Origin: Flammeovirga sp. EKP202
GTDB taxonomy: Bacteria; Bacteroidota; Bacteroidia; Cytophagales; Flammeovirgaceae
Length of the DNA stretch: 56,210 bases
Assembly (NCBI RefSeq): GCF_014534745.1
Contig: NZ_JACVVP010000050.1
Coordinates: 1 to 56,210, forward strand
Direction of reading: 5' to 3'
Numbering within the stretch: the first letter of the stretch is position 1; each line of letters starts with the position of its first letter. This document shows, piece by piece, positions 56,141 through 56,210 of this stretch. Position numbers and translations under genes: made by a program. Under the pieces are notes generated by a model. The model was not told where the DNA came from, searched no databases, and worked only from the letters and a program-made list of their open reading frames with translations.

Positions 56141-56210
56141 GGGCTGTCGCAAAACTAAGATTTGAATAAATAATCATTATGTTTAACTTATAACATAATG
56201 ATTATTTACT
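56141..56210. mobile_element. Probable insertion sequence end (cut by window edge)
   Basis: GGGCTGTCGCAAAAC at 56141-56155 resembles the terminal inverted repeats of IS families that begin with GGCTGTC.CAAAA (IS1182-like). A perfect 17-bp hairpin follows, TAAATAATCATTATGTT (56167-56183) with its complement at 56192-56208; such hairpins near an IS end can block read-through. No transposase is in view. Confidence 0.4.

Overview
The window looks like a chromosomal segment of a marine polysaccharide-degrading member of the Bacteroidota. Flammeovirga or a close relative in the Cytophagales is my best guess, inferred from style of gene content and not proven. The evidence is low GC, a SusC/SusD pair, type IX secretion (T9SS) C-terminal sorting domains on several giant secreted proteins, LamG and FN3 modules, an S1 sulfatase, a GH92 enzyme, GH110-like beta-helix proteins, TAnnTTTG-type promoter boxes and no obvious Shine-Dalgarno sequences.

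Region 1 (1-19.2 kb) holds secreted carbohydrate-related genes, mostly on the + strand. They are a 1622-aa T9SS protein with LamG-like folds and a c-type heme motif, a formylglycine sulfatase, a PH-domain protein (- strand), two paralogous beta-helix/FN3/T9SS proteins, and a GH92 glycosidase between them. Region 2 (19.2-37 kb) is a polysaccharide utilisation operon: susC, susD, a 2991-aa protein with eight LamG domains and a GH110/GH28-like beta-helix, and a stand-alone copy of that beta-helix enzyme. Two paralogous small membrane proteins on the - strand flank it. A cell surface division of labour is likely: T9SS proteins bind and cut glycan, the sulfatase and glycosidases trim it, and SusCD imports the products. 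No dedicated regulator of this operon is in the window.

Region 3 (37-48 kb) has an M1 peptidase, a methyltransferase, and a MarR/GbsR-type regulator with an RND efflux operon. That operon begins with an unannotated 27-aa peptide. Its outer-membrane component is a fusion of an ABC-type substrate-binding domain with TolC. Region 4 (48-56 kb) has a large unknown secreted protein and then a partial copy of the efflux-operon front end: the same GTTTCC-N6-GGAAAC palindromes, a second 27-aa peptide and only the signal-peptide end of the TolC-fusion gene. This copy now sits ahead of a different cassette (membrane protein, outer-membrane barrel, PCMD-domain lipoprotein). A secreted NTF2-like protein and the apparent end of an insertion sequence close the window.

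The most interesting signals are: (i) a shared palindromic operator at two loci, each with a conserved unannotated micro-peptide; (ii) the substrate-binding/TolC fusion; (iii) four near-identical 888-bp repeats inside the giant LamG gene; (iv) a family of about 330-bp dispersed intergenic repeats (four copies plus fragments); (v) related promoter/hairpin leaders ahead of the sulfatase and a beta-helix gene; and (vi) a minus-strand terminator with no gene in the 1.2-kb gap before susC. No tRNA, rRNA or CRISPR array was seen.
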